DNA of 64,000 bases from Nitrospina sp052156635 (GCF_052156635.1 NZ_JBQKUO010000002.1:248001-312000), one strand, 5' to 3'; shown: positions 26,591-34,218, counted from the first letter of the stretch. Notes: generated by a model from the letters alone, not told the origin. Made by a program: numbers and translations.

Positions 26591-27376
26591 TTATTTGCTT
26601 TTCGCTTCCTGCCAGTAGCGTTCCATCTCTTCAAGCGGGGTGTCCTTGAGCGTCTTGCCCTGTTTTGCCACCTGTTCTTCAATATAATTAAAGCGTTTTA
26701 CGAATTTGTTGTTGGTCTGGCGAAGGGCTTCCTCCGCATCCAGCTTCTGAAACCGCGCCACGTTGGCCAGCACGAATAAGATATCGCCCAGCTCGCTTTC
26801 CACGTGCGCCTCGTCGCCGTCCCGCACCGCTTCCTTGAACTCGGCGATCTCCTCGTCCAGCTTGGCGAACACCTCGTCAATCTTGTCCCAGTCGAAACCC
26901 TGCTTCGCGGCTTTCTTCTGTAACTTCTGCGCCCGTTTGAGTCCGGGTAAATGCAACGGCACGCCATCCAGAGCCGAGGAACGCCCTTGATTGGCTTTCT
27001 CGGTTTTCTTGATCTGTTCCCACTGGTCCACCACCTGGTCGGGCGTGTGCAATTCACCTTCCTTGAACACGTGCGGGTGCCGCCGCACCATCTTGTCGGC
27101 GATGGTGTTGACCACGTCCCGGATGTCGAACTCCTTTTGCAGTTCGGAGATTTTGGCGTGGAATAAAATCTGGTAGAGCAGGTCGCCCAGCTCGTCCTTG
27201 ATTTTTTCCGGATCGTTGTGGTCGAGTGCTTCCAGCGCCTCGTAGGTTTCCTCGACGAGGTAGGGTTTGAGCGACTCGCGCGTCTGCACCCGGTCCCACG
27301 GACACCCGTTTTCCCCCATGAGGCGATCCACAATGGCGACCAGCTCTCCGAACGCTTGTGCGGCGTTTTCGTTCAT
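26591..27376 (-). CDS. mazG: Nucleoside triphosphate pyrophosphohydrolase MazG
   Basis: The product has 261 residues with two MazG domains. The first has GCPWDRVQTRESLKPYLVEE and the EExxE...DELGDLLYQILFHAKI metal motif. The second repeats it as KLDEEIAEFKEAV...ESELGDILFVLANVARF. It hydrolyses NTPs to NMP + PPi, cleansing the pool of aberrant nucleotides. AAGGA lies 8 bases before the ATG at 27376; an alternative ATG at 27409 overlaps the hemW stop (ATGA) and would add 11 residues. It is downstream of hemW in the same transcript. Confidence 0.95.
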   Translation of the reverse strand: MNENAAQAFGELVAIVDRLMGENGCPWDRVQTRESLKPYLVEETYEALEALDHNDPEKIKDELGDLLYQILFHAKISELQKEFDIRDVVNTIADKMVRRHPHVFKEGELHTPDQVVDQWEQIKKTEKANQGRSSALDGVPLHLPGLKRAQKLQKKAAKQGFDWDKIDEVFAKLDEEIAEFKEAVRDGDEAHVESELGDILFVLANVARFQKLDAEEALRQTNNKFVKRFNYIEEQVAKQGKTLKDTPLEEMERYWQEAKSK

Positions 27377-27405
27377 GTTGTCTTCCTTGTTGATGTTGGT
27401 TTGGT

Positions 27406-28542
27406 TCATTCGATGAATTCGAGGATGACCGAGTCGGCCAGGTACAACCCGCGCGTGGACAGGGCCAGGCGGTCGCCGTGCACGGACACCAGTTCCTGTT
27501 CGCGCAGGCGTTCGACGACGGAGCCGAACACCTTCTCGAAAGGCACCTGGAACCGCTGTTCGAATTTCGGGATGTGCACCCCGCGTTTCATACGCAGGCC
27601 CAGCATCAGGGTTTCGCCCATGGCCTGCCGGGCGTCGAGGCGTTCCCGGGTCTGTACCGCGTGGCCGTCGGTTTGAACGCGGTCGATGTAATGCGCCGGC
27701 GTGTTGAAGTTTTTGCAGCGCACGCCGTCGAGGTAAGACGACGCCCCGGCGCCGAGTCCGAGGTAGTCGCCGTTTTCCCAGTAGAGCGTGTTGTGCCGGC
27801 TTTCGTAACCGGGTTTTGCGAAATTGGAAATCTCGTAATGCTCGTAGCCGGCTTCCCCCAGCCGCTCGATGCTGTACTGGTACAACTCCAGTTGAAAATC
27901 TTCTGAAGGCAGGGTGAGTGTTCCCGCTTCATGCAGTTTGTGAAAAGCCGTGCCCGGTTCGATGGTCAGGTTGTAGGCGGAGAGGTGTTCCGGGTTTTTG
28001 GCGATGGCCTGTTCCAGGTTGTCCTGCCAGCGTTCTTTCGACTGGCCTGGCAGGGCGAACATGAGGTCGAGCGACAGGTTGTCGAAACCCGCTCGGCGGG
28101 CGCGCTCGACCGTCTGGTGGATTTCCTCAACGCTGTGCACGCGGTCGAGGGTTTTCAGTTCGTCCGCGTCGAACGACTGCACGCCGACGCTCAGGCGGTT
28201 GATACCCGCGGCGCGGAGGCATTTCAGGTTTTCCGTCTCGACGGTGGACGGGTTGGCCTCGGTGGTGATCTCCGCGTCGCCGGCTACGTCGAAATACCGC
28301 CTGCAGGCTTTGAGGATGCGGATCTGGTCTCCCGCCGGAAGCGTGGTGGGGGTGCCGCCCCCGAAAAAGATCGTCTCCACCCGGCGGTCTTTCAGCCGGG
28401 GGGCGAAATGGCGGATTTCTTCGATCAATGCCGGAACGTACCGCTCCCGTTCGGAGGCGTTCTCCGGATGCGAATTGAAATCGCAGTAGCCGCACTTGTG
28501 CAGGCAGTAGGGGATGTGGATGTAAAGGCCGATCGGGTCCAT
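27406..28542 (-). CDS. hemW: Radical SAM heme chaperone HemW (HemN-like)
   Basis: The product has 378 residues. It starts MDPIGLYIHIPYC, followed by the radical-SAM CxxxCxxC cluster in CLHKCGYCDFNSH. The GGGTPTTLP motif and NPST segment bind SAM. The C-terminal HemN_C region is present. The size and missing N-terminal extension fit HemW, which inserts heme into acceptor proteins, better than coproporphyrinogen dehydrogenase HemN. The start at 28542 is chosen from family alignment; the frame is open far upstream into era antisense. It is divergent from era. Confidence 0.93.
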   Translation of the reverse strand: MDPIGLYIHIPYCLHKCGYCDFNSHPENASERERYVPALIEEIRHFAPRLKDRRVETIFFGGGTPTTLPAGDQIRILKACRRYFDVAGDAEITTEANPSTVETENLKCLRAAGINRLSVGVQSFDADELKTLDRVHSVEEIHQTVERARRAGFDNLSLDLMFALPGQSKERWQDNLEQAIAKNPEHLSAYNLTIEPGTAFHKLHEAGTLTLPSEDFQLELYQYSIERLGEAGYEHYEISNFAKPGYESRHNTLYWENGDYLGLGAGASSYLDGVRCKNFNTPAHYIDRVQTDGHAVQTRERLDARQAMGETLMLGLRMKRGVHIPKFEQRFQVPFEKVFGSVVERLREQELVSVHGDRLALSTRGLYLADSVILEFIE

Positions 28543-28572
28543 TGCGTTAACCACTTGGTTTCTGGTTTCACC

Positions 28573-28578
28573 TATAAT
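28573..28578 (+). promoter_or_regulatory. -10-like TATAAT upstream of era
   Basis: There is a perfect TATAAT in the 88-base hemW-era divergent gap, about 53 bases before the inferred era start. No good -35 lies at 17 +/- 1 bases (ACCACT), so the element would depend on an activator or weak -35 contacts. Confidence 0.35.
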
Positions 28579-28630
28579 ACAATCTAACATTTTCGGCGTA
28601 TAGCCCGCATTTTTAGGGAGTGCCCACAAC

Positions 28631-29542
28631 ATCACAACCCACGACACAGGATTCAAATCCGGATATGCCAGCCTGATCGGCAAGCCCAACGTCGGCAAAT
28701 CGACGTTGCTCAACCGCTTGGTCCGCGAAAAACTGGCGGCCATGTCACGCCGCCCCCAGACCACGCGCAACCGGATCACCGGGGTCTGCCACCTGAATGG
28801 AGGGCAGATCATCCTCATGGACACGCCGGGTATCCACCAGGGGGCGAGCAAGCTGAATGAGGAGATGGTGAAAACCTCGCTCAGCACCTACGGCGATGTG
28901 GACCTGATCCTGTTCATGATCGACGCCCGCCACGGGTGCGGGGAGGACGATGTGTTTGTGCTGGAATCCCTGAAGCAGACGCGCACACCGAAAATCCTGG
29001 TGATCAACAAGATCGACCTGATCCCCAAGGCGCGTATTCTCGAATTGACCGGCGAAATCAATGCACGCGAGACGTTTGTCGAAACCGTGCCCATTTCGGC
29101 ATTGAAGGATGACGGGCTGGACCTGCTGGAGCAGGTGATTCTCAAACACCTTCCCGAAGGACCGCGCTATTTTCCTGATGACATGATCACCGACGCACCG
29201 GAAGAATTCCTGATAATGGAAATCATTCGCGAAAAAGTGTTCAAGCTCACCGCAATGGAAATTCCTTACTCCGTTGCGGTGATGGTGGATGGTTTGCGTG
29301 AAGGAAAACGTGGTATGTTGGTGATCGATGCAACCATTTTTGTGGAAAAAGCATCTCAAAAGAAGATAGTCATCGGTGGAGGTGGAAAACTGCTCAAGAA
29401 GATCGGCACCTGGTCACGCGAAGAGATCGAGCGGCGGTTCGGCAACAAGGTATTCCTCAACCTGTATGTTAAAGTGAAAGAGCGATGGCGCGACAACGTT
29501 CGTGACCTTAAGGAGTTTGGGTACAAGCATGGTTTCCATTAA
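28631..29542 (+). CDS. era: GTPase Era (apparent AUC start codon)
   Basis: The product has 303 residues if read from the ATC at 28631, giving (M)TTHDTGFKSGYASLIG, the usual Era N-terminus and length. The GTPase motifs are G1 GKPNVGKST, G2 (TTRN), G3 DTPGIH and G4 NKID. The C-terminal KH domain includes VIGGGGKLLKKIG. Era binds 16S rRNA during 30S assembly. Between the in-frame stop at 28601 and the P-loop there is no ATG, GTG or TTG. The first such codon (TTG 28706) would remove the P-loop. AGGGAG at 28615-28620 is 10 bases before the ATC. It overlaps map by 14 bases. Confidence 0.9.
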   Translation: MTTHDTGFKSGYASLIGKPNVGKSTLLNRLVREKLAAMSRRPQTTRNRITGVCHLNGGQIILMDTPGIHQGASKLNEEMVKTSLSTYGDVDLILFMIDARHGCGEDDVFVLESLKQTRTPKILVINKIDLIPKARILELTGEINARETFVETVPISALKDDGLDLLEQVILKHLPEGPRYFPDDMITDAPEEFLIMEIIREKVFKLTAMEIPYSVAVMVDGLREGKRGMLVIDATIFVEKASQKKIVIGGGGKLLKKIGTWSREEIERRFGNKVFLNLYVKVKERWRDNVRDLKEFGYKHGFH

Positions 29543-30290
29543 AACCGATGAAGAAATCGAAAAGATGCGGGTGACCGGCCGGCTGGCGGCGGAGGTCCTT
29601 GTGATGATTGAGTCGTACATCAAACCGGGCGTGACGACCAACGAGCTCAATGACATCTGTCACGACTACATCATCAAGAAAGGGGCTATTCCTGCTCCCC
29701 TGAACTACCGGGGGTTTCCCAAAAGCATATGCACTTCGGTGAACGACGAGGTGTGTCACGGTATCCCCTCCGACCGCAAGCTGCGAAACGGAGACATTGT
29801 CAATCTGGATGTCACCACCATCGTGGACGGATACCACGGCGACACCAACAAGACGTTTTTCGTGGGGTCGCCGCGCAAGAACGCGCAGAAGCTCACCGAG
29901 GCCACCAAGATCGCCCTGCACAAGGCCATCGACGTGGTGCGGCCGGGAGCCCATCTGGGCGACATCGGAGCCACCATCCAACAGTTTGTGGAAAAGAAGG
30001 GATATTCCGTGGTGCGGGAGTTCTGCGGGCACGGCATTGGAGCCAAATTCCACGATGAACCCCAGGTGCTTCACTTCGGCCAGTTCGGACAGGGTATGGA
30101 GTTGAGGCAGGGAATGACATTCACCATCGAACCCATGGTCAACATGGGTGGACGGGAGCTGCGGATTCTCGATGACAACTGGACCGCCATCACTCTGGAC
30201 GGTTCCCTGTCTGCGCAGTTCGAACACACCATCCTTGTTACGGCCGATGGGGCAGAAGTGCTGACTCGAACAGAAGGAACCTCATTTTAA
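29529..30290 (+). CDS. map: Type I methionine aminopeptidase
   Basis: The product has 253 residues. The metal ligands are all visible: Asp in NLDVTTIVDG, Asp in HGDTNKTF, His in CGHGIGAKFH, Glu in TIEPMVNMG and Glu in AQFEHTILVT. It removes the initiator Met from nascent proteins. The start ATG 29529 lies within the end of era, with AAGGAG 13 bases upstream. The era-map-bfr order with short or no gaps suggests co-transcription. Confidence 0.96.
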   Translation: MVSIKTDEEIEKMRVTGRLAAEVLVMIESYIKPGVTTNELNDICHDYIIKKGAIPAPLNYRGFPKSICTSVNDEVCHGIPSDRKLRNGDIVNLDVTTIVDGYHGDTNKTFFVGSPRKNAQKLTEATKIALHKAIDVVRPGAHLGDIGATIQQFVEKKGYSVVREFCGHGIGAKFHDEPQVLHFGQFGQGMELRQGMTFTIEPMVNMGGRELRILDDNWTAITLDGSLSAQFEHTILVTADGAEVLTRTEGTSF

Positions 30291-30314
30291 ACGTTCTATT
30301 TGGAGGAGCGATTC

Positions 30315-30791
30315 ATGAAAGGTGATAAAAAAATCATCGACGCGCTCAATGATATTTTGACCGGGGAATTGACTGCTATCAATATTTACTATCTGCATTA
30401 CAAGATGCAGGAAAACTGGGGGTACGAAAAACTGGCCGCGCACAGCCGGGAGGAGTCGATGGAGGAGATGAAGCACGCAAACCAGCTCATCGAACGCATC
30501 CTGTTTCTGGAAGGCGCTCCCAACATGGCCCGGTACGAAGAAATCCCCGTCGGCAAAAATTGCCAGGAGCAGTTGAAAAGCGAATACGCCTACGAAAAGA
30601 AACACGTTGAAAAACTGAAAAAGCACATTCGGCTGTGCCTCGACAAAAACGACTTTGTCACCAAGGAACTTCTCGATGGGATCCTGAAGGATTCAGAGGA
30701 AAGCTGTGACTGGCTTGAGACCCAGTTCTCGCGTATCCAGGACATTGGGATTCAGAATTATCTGACAGAGCACATGAAGACCGAAGAATAA
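30315..30791 (+). CDS. bfr: Bacterioferritin with incomplete ferroxidase centre
   Basis: The product has 158 residues, the same length as E. coli Bfr and alignable without gaps. The heme ligand Met52 is present in EEMKHA. Ferroxidase ligands Glu18 (TGEL), Glu51, His54 and Glu94 (AYEKK) are kept, but Glu127 and His130 are both Ser (segment KDSEESCDWLET). GGAGG precedes the ATG by 7 bases. Such subunits usually assemble with a second, complete Bfr; none is in this window. It would store iron in a 24-mer cage and bind heme. A strong terminator follows. Confidence 0.9.
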   Translation: MKGDKKIIDALNDILTGELTAINIYYLHYKMQENWGYEKLAAHSREESMEEMKHANQLIERILFLEGAPNMARYEEIPVGKNCQEQLKSEYAYEKKHVEKLKKHIRLCLDKNDFVTKELLDGILKDSEESCDWLETQFSRIQDIGIQNYLTEHMKTEE

Positions 30792-30824
30792 CCCTCCTCA
30801 CACGGACTCTCCCCCGAATTCCAG

Positions 30825-30856
30825 GCCGCCCGGTTTTGACCGGGCGGCTTTTTTTT
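30825..30856 (+). terminator. Rho-independent terminator after bfr
   Basis: A 9-bp perfect GC-rich stem (GCCGCCCGG / CCGGGCGGC) with a TTTTGA loop is followed by eight T. It closes the era-map-bfr transcript. Confidence 0.92.
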
Positions 30857-31009
30857 GTCCCACCTCAAACCATTTGATTCCGGATTTCATTTTCAATTGG
30901 GAAGCCATGAGAATACTGAAAACAGGAATTGCTTTGAACCACAGGATGTCAATAAGTAATTGTAAATAAAGTAGTTTTGTTTAATCTGTAAAAATTTCGT
31001 GAACCCCCA

Positions 31010-31038
31010 TTGACAATGATTCTCAATTTCGGTATTAA
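31010..31038 (+). promoter_or_regulatory. Sigma-70 promoter of the ferredoxin gene
   Basis: TTGACA (31010-31015) and TATTAA (31033-31038) are separated by 17 bases. It lies in the 307-base gap 30792-31098, which otherwise holds the bfr terminator and an AT-rich stretch. A Fur-box match overlaps the -35 and spacer; a second lies just downstream of the expected start point. Confidence 0.7.
31012..31030 (+). promoter_or_regulatory. Fur box 1
   Basis: The site gacaatgattctcaatttc matches 14 of 19 positions of the classical Fur consensus (GATAATGATAATCATTATC). It overlaps the promoter's -35 and spacer, so Fur binding would block RNA polymerase. Confidence 0.65.
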
Positions 31039-31053
31039 TGGCTTTATATGAAT

Positions 31054-31072
31054 GATAATGAATCTCAGAATC
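31054..31072 (+). promoter_or_regulatory. Fur box 2
   Basis: The site gataatgaatctcagaatc also matches 14 of 19 consensus positions, with a perfect left half (GATAATGA). It lies 27-45 bases before the ferredoxin start codon, downstream of the predicted transcription start. Two sites separated by 42 bases (start to start, about four helical turns) would favour cooperative repression. Confidence 0.65.
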
Positions 31073-31098
31073 TTTGATTTTTGGAGGCATCCCTATTC

Positions 31099-31347
31099 AT
31101 GAATGGCCACGACACATCCATCACGGTTTGCCAGGGACCAGGCTGTAAAGCCTGGGGATCGAAAAGTGTGTTGCGAACTCTGCGGTGCCATTATCGTGAA
31201 CATCCCGAAGCCATGGGGTCGGTCCGAAGTTCACGGTGCATGGGTCGTTGCGGTGGAGGAGCCGCGGTTCAGATCGATTCTCAGGATCGTGTGATCAAGG
31301 TACGCAAGGCAAAGGATGCCATCCGTAAGCTTTTGAGATTGCCTTAA
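31099..31347 (+). CDS. Thioredoxin-like [2Fe-2S] ferredoxin
   Basis: The product has 82 residues. Four Cys in the thioredoxin-like ferredoxin arrangement are visible: VCQGPGCKAWGSKSVL gives the first pair, and RCMGRCGGGAAVQID gives the second pair and the Gly-rich loop. This is the NuoE/Shethna-type fold seen in small (2Fe-2S) ferredoxins of cyanobacteria. It would be an electron carrier. GGAGG lies 11 bases before the ATG. The two Fur boxes upstream predict induction in low iron, where it could supply electrons for iron mobilisation from Bfr or for Fe-S repair. Those roles are inferred. Confidence 0.78.
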   Translation: MNGHDTSITVCQGPGCKAWGSKSVLRTLRCHYREHPEAMGSVRSSRCMGRCGGGAAVQIDSQDRVIKVRKAKDAIRKLLRLP

Positions 31348-31394
31348 TTGAAATTCAGTTACGTTCTGATTCAAAGGTAAGTTGCCAAGGTAGG

Positions 31395-31434
31395 TGTCGG
31401 CTTCCCGTCAGGGATCGGGTGCCGACATTTTTTT
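31395..31434 (+). terminator. Terminator or attenuator between ferredoxin and porin
   Basis: The stem TGTCGGC / GCCGACA (with additional CCG/CGG pairs inside) is followed by ATTTTTTT. It separates the ferredoxin from the porin gene by structure. No clear promoter is visible in the remaining 68 bases, so the porin may depend on read-through. Confidence 0.75.
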
Positions 31435-31502
31435 GTAGTTCATTCGCCCTTTAAGGATTGGGTTTTCCCATACGGGCGCGACAAAAAAATCTGGAGGAGG
31501 TA

Positions 31503-32831
31503 ATGAAAAAAACACTTGCAACGTTAGTGTGTCTGGGCATGTTTCTGGGCGGGACCACCGCCTGGGCTCAGCCTGGTGGTTTGATCATTGAGGAGGAAGA
31601 AATCGGCAAGGGAGGCGAACTCATCATCATTGAGGAAGAGGGCGCCAGCCTGGAAGCTTTGGAGAAGCAGGTTGAATTGATGGCGGAGGAAATCGACGGC
31701 CTGCGCGATGATGTCAGCACCTTCCGCCGCAACGTCAACGTAACCGGTTACGGGGAAACCCACCTGCGGTTTCCTTCGGATGAACGCCGCAACAATTTCG
31801 ACGCGCACCGGTTCGTCATCGGCATCAACGCCAAGTTCAACGACTGGATCTTCCTGAACGCGGAAATCGACTACGAGCACGCGGCTCAGCAGTTGGAATT
31901 CGAGATGGGTTACCTCGACTTCCTGCTGGATCCGAAATTCAATATCCGTGCGGGTACGGTCCTGATGCCTGTCGGCTTCCTGAACGAATTCCACGAGCCG
32001 GTCTTCTTCTGGACCGTCGAACGCCCGCTTCTGCAAAACCGGGCGATCCCCACGACCTGGAACGGCACCGGTGGTGGTGTGTTCGGTACCTTCGGAAACT
32101 TTCTGGGCGGCATGAACTATCGCGTTTACGTGGTCAATTCCCTGCAGGCCATCCGCATCAATTCCAGTGATACGGGGTCCGGTGTCGGTGCTGGCGGGGC
32201 AGCGGGTCAGTTTTCCTCCAGCGGCATCCGCGGTGGTCGTTTGCAACCCAACAACATGATCGCTTCCGACCTGGCCGTGGTGGGCCGCTTTGAATTGCCC
32301 AACCTGTTTCCGGGATTCCAGTTGGCAGGTTCGTTCTACACAGGCGACACGTCACAGAATTTCATTGATGCGGGAGCCCGGGTCACCCTGTTGGAAGGTG
32401 ACATCAAGTTCCGCAAACGCTGGTTTGAGATGAACGCCACCGTGGTTCACACTCACATCAACAACGCGGCACAGATCAATGCCCACAACCAGGCGAACCT
32501 GGGTGCCCCTGCAAACTCGACCGGCACCTTCGTCGCCTCGAACCTCTTTGCATGGAACGTGCAGGCGGGTATTCACCTGTTCCAGTTGATGAAGGTGGCT
32601 ACTTCGCACGATCTGGTTCTGCACGGCATGTACGAGCGCATCGACAACCAGAACGAAATGCCTGCGGGTGCTGCGGCCGACCCGGCTCAGGAACTCGATG
32701 TGTTCACGGGTGGTTTTGCCTGGTTCCCGACGCCGAACGTGGCGATCAAGCTGGATTACACCAATCAGGACCGGGGTAATGGTACCAGCAGCCAGGAGTT
32801 CAACCTGGGTATGGCGTACATGTTCTTCTAA
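31503..32831 (+). CDS. Outer-membrane porin-like protein
   Basis: The product has 442 residues. The signal peptide (TLATLVCLGMFLGGTTAWAQ) is followed by an acidic segment with repeated IIEEEE/IIIEEEG, then a short coiled coil (LEALEKQVELMAEEIDGLRDDV). The rest is a beta-barrel of alternating hydrophobic strands ending in NLGMAYMFF, with the C-terminal Phe typical of outer-membrane proteins. The layout (coiled coil then barrel) resembles phosphate-selective and DUF-type porins. GGAGGAGG precedes the ATG. The transported solute is unknown. It follows the Fur-controlled ferredoxin and precedes two FMN-binding proteins. Confidence 0.85.
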   Translation: MKKTLATLVCLGMFLGGTTAWAQPGGLIIEEEEIGKGGELIIIEEEGASLEALEKQVELMAEEIDGLRDDVSTFRRNVNVTGYGETHLRFPSDERRNNFDAHRFVIGINAKFNDWIFLNAEIDYEHAAQQLEFEMGYLDFLLDPKFNIRAGTVLMPVGFLNEFHEPVFFWTVERPLLQNRAIPTTWNGTGGGVFGTFGNFLGGMNYRVYVVNSLQAIRINSSDTGSGVGAGGAAGQFSSSGIRGGRLQPNNMIASDLAVVGRFELPNLFPGFQLAGSFYTGDTSQNFIDAGARVTLLEGDIKFRKRWFEMNATVVHTHINNAAQINAHNQANLGAPANSTGTFVASNLFAWNVQAGIHLFQLMKVATSHDLVLHGMYERIDNQNEMPAGAAADPAQELDVFTGGFAWFPTPNVAIKLDYTNQDRGNGTSSQEFNLGMAYMFF

Positions 32832-32841
32832 TCGAACTTTA

Positions 32842-32884
32842 CCGGTCGGACTGGGAGGAGGAAACCGGCTGTTCAGCCGACCGG
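32842..32884 (+). repeat. Inverted repeat between porin and first FMN-binding gene
   Basis: CCGGTCGG (32842-32849) pairs perfectly with CCGACCGG (32877-32884). An alternative inner hairpin GGCTG-TT-CAGCC competes with the outer stem. There is no T-run, so it is not a standard terminator; it may stabilise or punctuate the transcript. Confidence 0.4.
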
Positions 32885-32932
32885 ATACAGTCTAAATCTG
32901 TTAATATAGGTGTTAAAAAAAGAGGATCGCAA

Positions 32933-33505
32933 ATGAATAAATTGAACGCGAAGAAACCCAACCCGCTTTATGGGGGCCTGGCGTTGATCATGCTGGCTGT
33001 ATGGATCGGGATGACCGCATTGCCTGCCCATGCTTTGAATGTCAGCAACAAGGAGGATGCGCTCAAGCACCTGTTTCCCGGCGTCAGCAAAGTCATCAAG
33101 AAAAAAATCTGGCTGAGCACAGCCCAGCGGAAAGCGATTTCCAAACTTGCCCAGCAAAACGTATCCGAAGACCGTGTCAACGTGTACGTGGGTATGCAGG
33201 GCAGCACCCCTATGGGCTACGCCATTTTTGATTCGGTTAAAAACCGCTCCTGGCCCATCAGCTATGTGACGGTTTTGAACCAGGATGGTACGGTGAAGGA
33301 TGTGGAGGTCCTGCAATATGAGGGGGCTCGCGTCTGGAACGTGCAGTACGACTCCTGGCTGAAGCAGTTTTTCGGGAAAAAGATCGGAGCCGATTACATC
33401 CCCAACGCTGTCACCGGGGCTACGGTATCCGTCCGCGTTGTTACGGCCGGGGTAAAAAAGGCCTCCGCCATCTACCAGATCCTGTTTCTGGACAAGGTAA
33501 AATGA
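32933..33505 (+). CDS. Exported FMN-binding domain protein (1 of 2 paralogues)
   Basis: The product has 190 residues. An N-terminal membrane/signal segment (LYGGLALIMLAVWIGMTALPAHA) precedes a domain with the FMN_bind outline: VNVYVGMQGSTPMGYAIFD, then TVLNQDGTVKDVEVLQY. Near the end, AVTGATVSVR carries Thr164 in the ApbE-type flavinylation motif, so FMN would be attached covalently as in NqrC/RnfG. It probably acts as a periplasmic electron carrier. The next gene encodes a paralogue. Confidence 0.82.
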   Translation: MNKLNAKKPNPLYGGLALIMLAVWIGMTALPAHALNVSNKEDALKHLFPGVSKVIKKKIWLSTAQRKAISKLAQQNVSEDRVNVYVGMQGSTPMGYAIFDSVKNRSWPISYVTVLNQDGTVKDVEVLQYEGARVWNVQYDSWLKQFFGKKIGADYIPNAVTGATVSVRVVTAGVKKASAIYQILFLDKVK

Positions 33506-33507
33506 GT

Positions 33508-33538
33508 TTGGACAAATTCAGGTTGTTGTTTATATAAT
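33508..33538 (+). promoter_or_regulatory. Promoter immediately upstream of the second FMN-binding gene
   Basis: TTGGAC (33508-33513; TGGACA one base later gives 18-base spacing) is followed by a perfect TATAAT at 33533-33538. The expected start point falls within a base or two of the ATG at 33547, and no ribosome site is visible. Transcripts from it would be leaderless or nearly so. Confidence 0.45.
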
Positions 33539-33546
33539 AGCCACCT

Positions 33547-34173
33547 ATGCAATCTGAACCGGGTTACAAACCCGTCCATCCGGGCCGCTGGTCCGGGTTG
33601 GGCGGGTTTGTATTTTTACTTTTGATCGTTTCCTTCATTCTTCTACCCACCCTTGTGGTGTTCGGGGAAGAAGAATACGTGGAGACCGTCTACCTGACCA
33701 AGATGGAAGCGCTGAAGCTCGCGTTCCCCAACACCCGCTTCGTCAAAAAGAAAAAAGTCTGGTTGAGCGAAGCCCAGCGCGAAGCCATCTCCAACATCCT
33801 GGAAGAAGATTACGACGAACGCCGCCTCACCTGGTATATCGGGCTGGACGATAAAAAAGAGCCCCTGGGCTACATGGTGGTGGGAAACGAGATCGGCCGT
33901 TCCTATCCCATCACGTTCATGGTGGTCATCAATCCGGATGGAACGGTGCGGGATGTCGAAATCATGGTCTATCGCGAGCCGCACGGGTGGGAGGTGCGGT
34001 TCGAGCCCTTCATGAGCCAGTTCTTCGGCAGGGACTCCCAAAACCCCTTCAACGATATCAACAACATCACCGGCGCCACGTTGTCTGTGCGGTCCATGAC
34101 GCGGGGGGTGAAAAAGGCCGTTGCCGCCTATAAAGTGATCTTCATCGACAAGGTGGAAGGCATCCTGGGCTGA
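33547..34173 (+). CDS. Exported FMN-binding domain protein (2 of 2 paralogues)
   Basis: The product has 208 residues with one N-terminal membrane segment (GGFVFLLLIVSFILLPTLVVFG), probably an uncleaved anchor. The soluble domain parallels the preceding gene: KKKKVWLSEAQREAISN matches KKKIWLSTAQRKAISK, then LGYMVVGNEIGRSYPITFMVV. The flavinylation motif NITGATLSVR carries Thr178. It is longer by an acidic DDKKEP loop. The two genes arose by tandem duplication and probably form an electron relay outside the cytoplasm. The ApbE transferase is not in this window. Confidence 0.82.
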   Translation: MQSEPGYKPVHPGRWSGLGGFVFLLLIVSFILLPTLVVFGEEEYVETVYLTKMEALKLAFPNTRFVKKKKVWLSEAQREAISNILEEDYDERRLTWYIGLDDKKEPLGYMVVGNEIGRSYPITFMVVINPDGTVRDVEIMVYREPHGWEVRFEPFMSQFFGRDSQNPFNDINNITGATLSVRSMTRGVKKAVAAYKVIFIDKVEGILG

Positions 34174-34218
34174 GGTACCCGCGGGCTCCCGCACTCAACC
34201 GGATGGATTGGGGGACGA

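Noticed and set aside
28706..29542. era starting at TTG 28706
   Set aside because: It would delete the G1 P-loop and leave a non-functional GTPase, whereas the in-frame upstream codons encode a perfect Era N-terminus.
31103..31294. A 63-codon frame overlapping the ferredoxin gene in another frame
   Set aside because: The ferredoxin frame has the family Cys pattern and Gly loop; the alternative has no recognisable domain and its start lies 4 bases further from the ribosome site.
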